From NCBI RefSeq assembly GCF_036588685.1, contig NW_026963296.1, forward strand, positions 310,001-374,000: a stretch of DNA of 64,000 nt, in the 5' to 3' direction. Both the position numbers and the translations under genes were made by a program. The notes below the pieces were generated by a model. It saw only the letters and a program-made list of their open reading frames with translations. It made no database searches and had not been told where the DNA came from. This document shows, in pieces, positions 44,141-54,070 of this stretch. Numbering within the stretch: the stretch's first letter is position 1; each line of letters begins with the position of its first letter. Origin of the DNA: Mytilus trossulus. Its lineage: Eukaryota > Mollusca > Bivalvia > Mytilida > Mytilidae.

Positions 44141-46098
44141 AACCAGGCAGAAGCTAGCGAACAATAGCTAGCGAACAATAAGCCAGCGAACAATAAGGCG
44201 ATATATCGAGAAATCAAAAAACAGAATAAGACAACAACGGCCGTTAAATAAAAAAATATTCAAAAAGGCAGAAAATCAGTTAAAATACAGCAATTTTAAC
44301 TCAATTTTGAAATGTTTTTTTATCCAATCTATTGATTTAACAAGTCGCATAACTTTTTAGGCTAATATTCAGTACCACAATAACTATGCATCTATCAACG
44401 GATTATTTGTAGGTGTAGGGCCACCTATGCACCCTCTTCAATTTAGAACGTGTGTAAAAGTAGTCCTACTCTGTAAAATATAGCACCTTTTATGTCATTG
44501 TTTAATCTAGAGCTCAAAATTTGAAAAAAATGTCAAAAAATTAGGGGGGTCGGCCTATTCCAGGGCTTCTAGAGAAAAATAATGAGGGGTGTCACGAGGA
44601 ATGACTATATAGGTCTTGTAGAGGAGAAACAGGCGCTTCTTTTGCGCTAGGTATCGAAGGGCGCTATGTTCAAAAATCTGAAACTGGAGCTCAAAATTCG
44701 AAAAAAAATGTCAAAAAATTAGGGGGGTCGGCCTATTCCAGGACTTCTAGAGAAAAATAATGAGGGGTGTCACGGGGTATGACTATATAGGTCTTGTAGA
44801 AGAGAAACAGGCGCTTCTATTGCACTAGGTATCGAAGGGCGCTATGTTCAAAAATCTGAAACTAGAGCTCAAAATTCGAAAAAAATGTCCAAAAGATGGG
44901 GTAGGGTCGGCCTTTTCCAGGAGTTCTAGAGAAAAATAATGAGGGGTGTCACGGAAATGACTATATAGGTCTTGTAGAAGAGAAACAGGCGCTCCTTTTG
45001 CACTAGGTATCAAAGGGCGCTATGTTCAAAAATCTGAAACTAGAGCTCAAAATTTTGAAAAAATGTCAAAAAATTAGGGGGGTCGGCCTATTCCAGGGCT
45101 TCTAGAGAAAAATAATGAGGGGTGTCACGGGGAATGACTATATAGGTCTTGTAGAGGAGAAACAGGCACTTCTTTTGCGCTAGGTATCGAAGGGCGCTAT
45201 GTTCAAAAATCTGAAACTAGAGCTCAAAATTCGAAAAAAATGTCCAAAAGATGGGGGTAGGGTCGGCCTATTCCAGGAGTTCAAGAGAAAAATAATGAGG
45301 GGTGTCACGGGGAATGACTATATAGGTCTTGTAGAAGAGAAACAGGCGCTCCTTTTGCACTAGGTATCAAAGGGCGCTATGTTCAAAAATCTGAAACTAG
45401 AGCTCAAAATTCGAAAAAAATGTCCAAAAAATGGGGATAGGGTCGGCCTACTACAGGAGTTCTATAGAAAAATAATGATGAGTGTCACGGGGTATGACTA
45501 TATAGGTCTTGTAGAGGAGAAACAGGCGCTTCTTTTGCACTAGGTATCGAAGGGCGCTATGTTCAAAAATCTGAAACTAGAGCTCAAAATTCGAAAAAAA
45601 TGTCCAAAAGATGGGGGTAGGGTCGGCCTATTCCAGGAATTCTAGAGAAAAATAATGAGGGGTGTCACGGGGAATGACTATATAGGTCTTGTAGAGGAGA
45701 AACAGGCGCTTTTTATGCGCTAGGTATCGAAGGGCGCTATGTTCAAAAATCTGAAACTAGATCTCAAAATTCGAAAAAAATGTCAAAAATTAAGGGGGTC
45801 GGCCTATTCTAGGACTTCTAGAGAAAAATAATGAGGGGTGTCACGGGGTATGACTATATAGGTCTTGTAGAAGAGAAACAGGCGCTTCTATTGCACTAGG
45901 TATCGAAGGGCGCTATGTTCAAAAATCTGAAACTAGAGCTCAAAATTCGAAAAAAATGTCCAAAAGATGGGGGTAGGGTCGGCCTATTCCAAGAGTTCTA
46001 GAGAAAAATAATGATGGGTGTCACGGGGTATGACTATATAGGTCTTGTAGAGGAGAAACAGGCGCTTCTATTGCACTAGGTATCGAAGGGCGCTATGA
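44141..46098 (+). repeat. Left arm of foldback element
   Basis: The outer 370 bases begin with three copies of a 14-15-base motif (AGCTAGCGAACAAT twice, then AAGCCAGCGAACAAT), followed by GGCGATATATCGAG and a unique AT-rich stretch. About nine tandem units of 177-180 bases follow (start TTCAAAAATCTGAAACTAG, middle GGTCGGCCTATTCCAGG, GGGGTGTCACGGGG, GACTATATAGGTCTTGTAGA, end TCGAAGGGCGCTATG). Two subtypes are interspersed: AAATTAGGGGGGTCGG and AGATGGGGGTAGGGTCGG. The array stops abruptly at GCGCTATG|ACATTG, where a Tc1-end segment is fused. Confidence 0.85.
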
Positions 46099-46325
46099 CA
46101 TTGTAAAGTTCGACTACAGTAAAAGTTGAAAAATGCATTTTTTTGTACAAAATACACTACATTTTGTTATTAAAATTGTGGTTGCCAATGTTATTTTAAA
46201 CTATGTTTCAATAATATCCTACACATATTTTATTATATTTCATCCAAAAAAAAAGGCTGATTTTTCAAGTTTTAAAAAATCAAGGTGTTGCAATACTTTT
46301 TCCATGTGTATATATAATACAGCTG
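46098..46325. mobile_element. Tc1/mariner end segment (inverted copy of 49415-49656)
   Basis: GACATTGTAAAGTTCGACTA at 46098 through TTGCAATACTTTTTCCATGTG at 46310 matches the reverse complement of 49415-49656 over its length, with scattered changes. The terminal part GCAATACTTTT-TCCATGTGTATA is the same end as on the Tc1-like copy at 49.4-50.8 kb. Here only the end survives. Its inner side is cut off by the satellite array of the foldback arm. The short frame 46133-46444 overlapping it is not a gene. Confidence 0.65.
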
Positions 46326-46329
46326 TGCG

Positions 46330-48290
46330 TAAGATGGGTCCATTAGGGTTGTTAACTAAGAGTCTTTTTGAAATAAGTCACTCGCCTATTGCAAATAAGC
46401 AGTCGATGCTCTACATAAGAATACAACGACTCGCAACTATGTGAGGTAAAGAACATAGGTTGTTAACTATGCACTATATAACCACTGAGATCATACCATG
46501 ATGGGAAAGATGAACTAATACTTTAAAGTCAAATATATTCGCACTTGCGTGATTGGTACTTTAGATGATATCATTAACCAACAAAAACACCACCAAACAG
46601 AGACCGACTTAGGACATGTGGCCGCAACTTATAAGAAATATGAAAGATAATAAGGTGAAGTGTAACTTGTATGCAGACATACTAATTATACAGCAGGGTC
46701 AGTTCCGCGTGATTACCAATTCCAGAATTTTAACAATGAGGAAAAACAGGGTTCCCGAAATTCTGAATACCGCGTATCGCATCTATAATCGTATACTTGG
46801 GGTGATGCAAATGATCTCTTGGAGAAATGGAAAGGTATTCTCAGTCATTTATTTCTTGGTTCAAACAATAAGACATGGAGTCACAACCTCTATTTTCAAA
46901 CACAAAGGTTCGTGGGTCCATCTCTGTTTCTGGGAGACAATTTCAGGGACCAAATTTTCGGCTCTTCCTTCACACCATTTGCGAGTATTGTCTTCTGGAA
47001 CAACGATAGTCTGTCAGAAGGATACGCGACTGATAACGTGTTAAAATAGAGCCATACCACTTGCACGTAAAAGACAACTTGTTAGCTTCCAAAAAAGAGC
47101 AGGCTAATGGCGCTACAAGGCAGCACTCGTACAATAAAAGTAAAAAGGGGTATGATTACTAGTAATTTAACTCATAATAACTTGTTTCCGAAATAACTAT
47201 GCTTAAACTAACATCTCTAGAAGGTCTATATTCTTGATGATTCTCCAAGACTGTAAAGGTTATGAGAATGTAAAGGTTACTACTTGTAACCAATGATTCA
47301 GCGGTTTTCTCTGATAAATCAGAGTAACTACTATGAATATATGCTGCATTCTATTAAACAAGAGATGTCAACGTGCATCAATTTAATTGGCGTGCCGGTG
47401 CTATTGAGAGGAGTGACTTGCGGGTACACATTGTCTGTAGGTGAAATTATGATATGTATCGGTTTATTAGAGGCAGTAACATGGCTACCTTAAAAAAACG
47501 ATAGTATTGACGGGTAAGTTATAACTAGATGATTGTGAGGATTGAATAAAAAAAATCTAATTTGACGGATTTCTTAATCTTAACGAACATTTACTGATTT
47601 GTTTGCTAAATCGCTTCCACCAACTTTTTATACGAGCAATCTTCTGCAATTTTATCATGATGACCTATATAAATGTCATTTTTTTGTGAGTATGAATCTA
47701 AAATTTCTCAATTTTTATATCGAAACTATCCAATTATGTATTCAAAATTCTTCTAAAGTCTTGTAAGTGCTCGTTCATTTCCGGAACAAATGGCTTTTAG
47801 CTTTGTATGACTTTTCCTTTCTTAAAATAGAAATAAAGGACTTCTTAAATATGTGAGAGATGTATTAATCTTAGAAAGATGTCAAAGTGACGTGACATTA
47901 CATTGAGTGCGGCACATAGTAAACACCATGTGTGTGCTATTTACGAGAGGTATGAGTATGATGCAACGTATTACCCTCAATTTTTAAGGTTTCAATATCT
48001 ACTCTAATTTGTCTCAACACATCTCACTCCGTGAATCTATTCAATTTCTCTTTCTTGTTCTTCTTGTTTTGCTTACCAAACATTCATCACCTGGATCTCA
48101 GCTGCCGTTTTATTTTCGTGAAGTTAATAAATTAATGGTTCTGCATGTTTGAATTTGTGGTCTTACTTGTCCAGCTTGTTCATTATTTTATTTTCACGTT
48201 CTTTTATTGCTGCATCATATTTTATTTGCATCCATTTTATATCCGTTTCATACGTGCTTTTAAATGAACCAACATTTCATTACAGCATCC
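46330..48290. other. Foldback interior, unidentified
   Basis: Small frames exist at 46616-47044 (142 codons, plus) and 46819-47049 (76 codons, plus). The second encodes GILSHLFLGSNNKTW and FVGPSLFLGDNFRDQIFGSS, in a stretch richer in G and C than its surroundings. Neither is recognised. A frame at 47293-47493 (66 codons) is also unassigned. 47520-48140 is AT-rich without features. This could be a remnant of the element's own gene or captured DNA. Confidence 0.35.
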
Positions 48291-48299
48291 GAAATGGCC

Positions 48300-49190
48300 C
48301 TCAGAGCTTTCAGGATGATGATATTGTGGTCATTCATGTTCCAGTATCTGAAGAAACTATTCTTGATCGTCCTTTTTATCACTGACCCTTTCTGTTGTTA
48401 CTTTCCCTGAAAAGTGTTATTCAAGTTGGATGACCGTTTCCGATGGATTTGGGCTCTATTTGGTGAGTCGTCCAAGTTCGTCCCAAAGATGTACCATTGG
48501 CGATAATCTGAAGACAATACTGGCCACGGCAACACTCGAATGCGATTATTCTCTAAAATTCATTAAAATGTGTTTACAACGGGCGTTTTCTGTTAAAAAT
48601 GTAGTTTAACGATGCCTTCGGAGAAACGGGAGAACTAGTGGAGCCAGAATTTCGTTCCTATACCCTTTTGCATTTAGGTTTCCTTCACTAATTGTCAGAT
48701 CGGGGCGTTCCTGGTAGGTTATCCTAAAGCCAATTTGTTTCCTGTACGCGCGCATCAAAAAGCATGCCTTGTACCTGCGGCAGACCATGTATCTGCCATC
48801 GATAAATGTCAAGTTGAATTTTGATTCAGCGGTAAAAAGGATTAGTCTCCATGTTAGTCTATGTAATCGAATCCGTACCCTCTCCCTTTAACTCGCGACA
48901 TCCTTCGATTCTGCGTAAGGATAGTTCACTTCAACGAACGACGAGCTCTTAGGCTGCCCAGATGAAGCCGGTTACAAACTGTTTGCGCATATAGCCTATT
49001 TTTGTTTCTTCCATGAGTTTCTCCAAATCGATTACGGAGATGAATAATGCGGATTTGCCAATCTTCACATAACTTCGTTTCACGTGAGTTGCAACCTCGG
49101 GGACGTTAAAATGTTGTACCAGTATCTCTAAGACGAGTCTTTAGCGCCTTTCAAAGTCATTCTAGAGACATTGAATAGTGCTCGATACAT
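48300..49190 (-). pseudogene. Tc1/mariner transposase fossil I
   Basis: The fragments follow transposase order on the minus strand. The N-terminal helix-turn-helix region lies at about 49150-48950 (RLRDTGTT, RIIHLRNRFGETHGRN, TVCNRLH, LRARRS). Next comes AESKFNLTFIDGRYMVCRR at about 48830-48775, where the first catalytic Asp of the usual DES appears as Ala. ISEGNLNAKGYRNEILAPLV follows (48690-48620), and RVLPWPVLS then WDELGRL at about 48540-48460, corresponding to the usual PWPxxSPDLNPIEHxWDELGR, is broken by a frameshift. Several stops and frame changes make it inactive. The family assignment rests on these motifs. Confidence 0.7.
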
Positions 49191-49414
49191 TTAATGATCA
49201 AAAGGACAACTCAGTTCCATCTCTATAAAGGTAAATGGTTGAAAAAATGCGTATTTGTTTGAAATCGGAAAATGGCGTAAAGTTATCTTCGAATTTAAAA
49301 GAAAATACTAAATGATCATGAATAGATTATTCAGGTCATTAGTTTTAATCGTGAAAATATTACAAACTAATATATTAAATATATTTTCACTTAAAAAGCA
49401 AAATAATGTTTCTT

Positions 49415-50806
49415 TTTTTATATATACACATGGAAAAAAGTATTGCAAAATATTAATTTTTTAAAACTTGCATAATCAGCCTTTATTTTGGATAGAATTT
49501 GATAAAATATTTGTAAAATAATATTGAAACATAGTTTATAAAAACATTGGCATTTTAACGAACAAAAAATGTTTGAAAAAAAAATTATTTATCTAACCAC
49601 AATTCTAAAAACAAAACTTTACAACTTTCACTGTAGTCGAACTTTACAATGTCAGACATTTCAAAATTAATCTTAATATGTTCACATCATGGGTAATCGT
49701 TATACGCCAAAGAAATAGTACTTTGTGCGCAGTCTCCATTTAAACGGTCAACCGCCATTTAACGTCTTATGATTTCTGCCATAAATCGACTAATTTGTTG
49801 CTTAGGTAGCAGCAACCATTTCTGATGAAGGGCATTGTTTATTTCATCACGTGTTTAGACTGGGGTGTCCTTTTGTGCAAATTACGCCCAATAGTGTCCC
49901 ATACATCCTTGATATGGTTCAAATCTGGGCTATGATTGGACCAAGGAAGATAAACAGAATTCCATTTGAACAATGGATCTTCCTCCACGATGCTTATTTC
50001 CAATTTTGGCCAGCTCTGCACTACATTGGATACGGATAACTGTGTGTCTGTTCGTCAGCAAACGTTCCTGAAATGGTCTTATCGCACAATAACCAGTAGA
50101 GATGATTCAATCTCGAACAATTATTGTTAAAAGGCTCCTGTATGCCAACCCCTCTCTTTTCAGGATTGTATTGTATGCAATGGGTTTCTTTCTAACTAAG
50201 CTTCATCATGCACCTAGCAGGTGGCATAGGGGGTCTTTTTGATCTCGGATAGTCTTTTATATCGTGTATTGCCTGATTTTTATTCTCTAAACGACTAATA
50301 GTGGAAAAGTGATGACCGACAATACGTACAGTTGTCACAGCGACATTCCTGCCTCTCTCATGCTGATCATTTGCTATCTTGCTGCGGTTAAGAGTTGTGG
50401 AGGATCTATTTCAAGGTGTCAATCACATAACTTTATAAACTTGGTTATTTAAAGTGTTGTAAACAATGAGGATAAAAACACATGTTTTGCTGTGTACATG
50501 TACAGTAGATGCATGTGCAGATAAGAACTTATCGAGTCGATAATTATTGATCAAACTCAGGTGATATTTAAATAGTGTTTAACTAGTTCTATTTTAACAA
50601 ATTATATCATAAAAAAATAAAGAGTGTTTTTTTTAATTTAAATTCCAATTTGGTTATATACCAGCTGGCATTCGCACTAAAGTTTTTTCATCGTCGTCGT
50701 TTTCTTTTCGACATACCCTTGAAAAAGAAAATCAGCCAGTAATCAGCATTTTCTTTATCAGTATTTACATAACACATTTTACAAAATACTTTTTTCCATG
50801 TGTATA
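49415..50806 (-). mobile_element. Tc1/mariner-like element with fossil transposase II
   Basis: The left end ACACATGGAAAAAAGTATTG (49427) and right end ATACTTTTTTCCATGTGTAT (50787-50806) are inverted, giving an element of about 1.39 kb, a usual Tc1 size. On the minus strand an N-terminal part is readable at about 50400-50200 (ERGRNVAVTTVRIVG, ISRLENKNQAIHDIKDYPRS, then KRPPMPPAR). The C-terminal catalytic end is at 50021-49690 (VYLPWSNHSPDLN, IKDVWDTIGRNLHKR, then in another frame TRDEINNALHQKWLLLP and MAEIIRR). The middle of the catalytic domain is missing. It is nested inside the foldback element. Confidence 0.68.
50657..50784 (+). repeat. Direct repeat, copy 1
   Basis: TATACCAGCTGGCATTCGCA through TATTTACATAACACATTTTA (about 128 bases) is repeated at 51059-51186 with few differences. 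Copy 1 runs into the right terminus of the Tc1-like element. The 270 bases between the copies carry a frame (50800-50991) without any recognised domain. Confidence 0.7.
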
Positions 50807-51058
50807 CATGTACATCTATTTTTATCAGACAACACCCGCACGTGGACGAGGGTACTTATACCGTCTTTAAGGTTGTGTCGCTTGTATTGTCATTGATAAA
50901 GTTAACTGGTCTGTATGTAGTTTTACTATCATTCTTTTTTAACAATGCAGTACTCTTTGCTGATTTTGGCTTTCTGGTACAAAACCTCTGATATGATTTT
51001 TTTTTTGAAAGAATGAAAAGTAGACTGTCTATTAAGTCTGTAAGTGTATATAGAACTT

Positions 51059-51186
51059 TATACCAGCTGGCATTCGCACTAAAGTTCTTTCATCTTTGTC
51101 GTTTTCTTTTCGACATACCCTTGAAAAAGAAAATCAGCCAGTAATCAGCATTCTTTTATCAGTATTTACATAACACATTTTACAAA
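51059..51186 (+). repeat. Direct repeat, copy 2
   Basis: This is the second copy of the 50657-50784 segment. Both lie in the foldback interior next to the right arm. They may reflect a local duplication around the Tc1-like insertion. Confidence 0.7.
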
Positions 51187-51415
51187 CTCTTTTATCATGT
51201 TATTCGGATGGGGAAATTATGACTTTATATGGCAATATTTTGAAAATTAGTTTTTACTGACTCTGATATGTTGGGTCTTTTTTTTGGTTTTCGCGTTCTT
51301 GTCTGACAGTTGAGTATTTTTTTTATGTTCCTTTCGACAAAATTGAACATAGCACCTTTTGAAGTCTTACGTAAACGATGCGCCTGTCTTCCCTTCACAG
51401 GACATTAACTGATAT

Positions 51416-51480
51416 ATTGTAGACGAAACGCGCGTCTGGCGTAAATATAAAATTAAAATACTGGTATCTATGATGAGTTA
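51416..51480 (+). repeat. Repeat family G, copy 2
   Basis: TGTAGACGAAACGCGCGTCT, GGCGTAAATATAAAAT and CTGGTATCTATGATGAGTT match 24220-24292. It lies immediately before the right arm of the foldback element. Confidence 0.68.
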
Positions 51481-51542
51481 AAACTTAAAATGCAACCTCT
51501 GAGTCGATGCCACTGCTGGTAGAGATTTATTTCCCCGAGGAA

Positions 51543-53719
51543 ACATTTTTTCGAATTTTGAGCTCTAGTTTCAGATTTTTGAACATAGCGCCCTTCGATA
51601 CCTAGCGCAAAAGAAGCGCCTGTTTCTCTTCTACAAGATCTATATAGTCATTCCCCGTGACACCCCTCCTTATTTTTCTCTAGAAGCCCTGGAATAGGCC
51701 GACCCCCCTAATTTTTTGACATTTTTTTCAAATTTAGTGCTCTAGTTTCAGATTTTTGAACATAGCACCCTTTGATACCTAGCGCAAAAGGAGCGCCTGT
51801 TTCTCTTCTACAAGACCTATATAGTCATTCTCCGTGACACCCCTCATTATTTTTCTCTAGAACTCCTGGAATAGGCCGACCCTACCCCCATCTATTTGAC
51901 ATTTTTTTCGAATTTTGAGCTCTAGTTTCAGATTTTTGAACATAGCGCCCTTCGATACCTAGTGCAATAGAAGCGCCTGTTTCTCCTCTACAAGACCAAT
52001 ATAGTCATACCCCGTGACACCCCTCATTATTTTTCTCTAGAAGCCTTGGAATAGGCCGACCCCCCTTATTTGTTGACATTTTTTTCGAATTTTGAACTCT
52101 AGTTTCAGATTTTTGAACATAGCGCTCTTCGATACCTAGTGCAATAGAAGCGCCTGTTTCTCCTCTACAAGACCTATATAGTCATACCCCGTGACACCCC
52201 TCATTATTTTTCTCTAGAAGCCCTGGAATAGGCCGACCCCCCCTAATTTTTTGACATTTTTTTCAAATTTTGAACTCTAGTTTCAGATTTTTGAACATAG
52301 CACCCTTTGATACCTAGCGCAAAAGGAGCGCCTGTTTCTCTTCTACAAGATCTATATAGTCATTCCCCGTGACACCCCTCATTATTTTTCTCTAGAACTC
52401 CTGGAATAGGCTGACCCTACCCCCATCTTTTGGACTTTTTTTCGAAATTTGAGCTCTAGTTTCAGATTTTTGAACATAGCGCCCTTCGATACCTAGTGCA
52501 ATAGAAGCGCCTGTTTCTCCTCTACAAGACCTATATAGTCATACCCCGTGACACCCCTCATTATTTTTCTCTAGAAGTCCTAGAATAGGCCGACCCCCCC
52601 CCTAATTGTTTGACATTTTTTTCGAATTTTATGCTCTAGTTTCAGATTTTTGAACATAGCTCCCTTCGATACCTAGCGCAAATGAAGCGCCTGTTTCTCC
52701 TCTACAAGACCTGTATAGTCATTTTCCGTGACACCCCTCATTATTTTTCTCTAGAACTCCTGTAATAGGCCGACCCTACCCCCATTTTTTTGACATTTTT
52801 TTCGAATTTTGAACTCTAGTTTCAGATTTTTGAACATAGCGCCCTTTGATACCTAGCGCAAAAGGAGCGCCTGTTTCTCTTCTACAAGACCTATATAGTC
52901 ATTCCCCGTGACACCCCTCATTATTTTTTTCTAGAACTCCTGGAATAGGCCGACCCTACCCCCATCTTTTGGACATTTTTTTCGAATTTTGAGCTCTAGT
53001 TTCAGATTTTTAAACATAGCACTCTTCGATACCTAGTGCAATAGAAGTGCCTGTTTCTCCTCTACAAGACCTATATAGTCGTACCCCGTGACACCCCTCA
53101 TTATTTTTCTCTAGAAGTCCTAGAATAGGCCGACCCCCCTAATTTTTTGACATTTTTTTCGAATTTTGAGCTCTAGTTTCAGATTTTTGAACATAGCGCC
53201 CTTCGATACCTAGCGCAAAAGAAGCGCCTGTTTCTTGTCTACAAGACCTATATAGTCATTCCCCGTGACACCCCTCATTATTTTTCTCTAGAAGCCCTGG
53301 AATAGGCCGACCCCCCTAATTTTTTGACATTTTTTTTCAAATTTTGAGCTCTAGATTAAACAATGACATAAAAGGTGCTATATTTTACAGAGTAGGACTA
53401 CTTTTACACACGTTCTAAATTGAAGAGGGTGCATAGGTGGCCCTACACCTACAAATAATCCGTTGATAGATGCATAGTTATTGTGGTACTGATTATTAGC
53501 CTAAAAAGTTATGCGACTTGTTAAATCAATAGATTGGATAAAAAACATTTCAAAATTGATTTAAAATTGCTATATTTTAACTGATTTTCTGCCTTTTTGA
53601 ATATTTTTTTATTTAACGGCCGTTGTTGTCTTATTCTGTTTTTTGGTTTCTCGATATATCGCCTTATTGTTCGCTGGCTGATTGTTCGCTAGCTATTGTT
53701 CGCTAGCTTCTGCCTGGTT
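51543..53719 (-). repeat. Right arm of foldback element
   Basis: This is the reverse complement of the left arm. About ten units of 177-180 bases (CGAATTTTGAGCTCTAGTTT, GAACATAGCGCCCTTCGA, TCTACAAGACCTATATAGTC, CCCGTGACACCCCTCATT, GGAATAGGCCGACCC) run to 53350. The unique outer segment follows to TTGTTCGCTAGCTTCTGCCT then GGTT at 53719. Both unit subtypes occur. The pairing outer segments differ at only a few bases. Confidence 0.85.
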
Positions 53720-53726
53720 TGCTGAG

Positions 53727-54070
53727 ATTCCGGTGTCATATCGAAATGTGAACCCCCTGAAAATTGACCCGACATCAAAATGCCGCATAGAAAATGGACC
53801 TCGCAGTCGAAATACTAAAATACCATAGCGATGAATTGATCCCACATGGAATTTTGAACCCCTTGAATTTACTTCAAATGATTTTAAATAACCTTAGATT
53901 TTCAAATTGCCGTAGCTATTCAAACTATTCTACATTGCAATAATGCTTCAATGAGTAGTTGGTATGAATATAACATGTTAGAAAAGATACTATGTTTTAA
54001 TATTGTCTTAGCTGTAGCCTTTGTATTTTGAACTTCCGACCATGGAAAATTGCAACCCTAATCGGTTTGG
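53727..54070. other. Spacer between foldback element and satellite
   Basis: A stretch with TGAACCCCCTGAAAATTGACC and ATGGACCTCGCAGTCGAAAT is not recognised. It ends at the first satellite unit. No gene is seen. Confidence 0.35.

Larger units (their letters stand above)
44141..53719. mobile_element. Large foldback transposon with ~2-kb inverted arms
   Basis: The left end AACCAGGCAGAAGCTAGCGA and its exact complement at the right end (ending 53719) start inverted arms. The arms pair through 44141-44520 with 53340-53719, and then through tandem arrays facing each other (44510-46098 and 51543-53350). The direct repeat TGCTGAG flanks the element at 44134-44140 and 53720-53726, a candidate 7-bp target duplication. 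The interior (46099-51540) holds Tc1/mariner fossils and unidentified sequence. Foldback elements with tandem repeats inside long inverted arms are known from Drosophila (FB, Galileo), and Galileo makes 7-bp duplications. A relationship is only an analogy, because no matching transposase was recognised. Confidence 0.78.

Noticed and set aside
44825..45013. Open frame in the left foldback arm
   Set aside because: It is read through the ~178-bp repeat, and variants of the same frame occur in other units with stops.
46616..47044. 142-codon open frame as a host gene
   Set aside because: It overlaps another frame, lies within the foldback element and has no recognised domain. It is listed only as unidentified interior.
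51543..53350. Inverted arrays as an assembly artefact
   Set aside because: The arms differ at many positions, the interior is unique and the borders carry a direct repeat, so a real foldback structure is more likely. Long reads would settle it.
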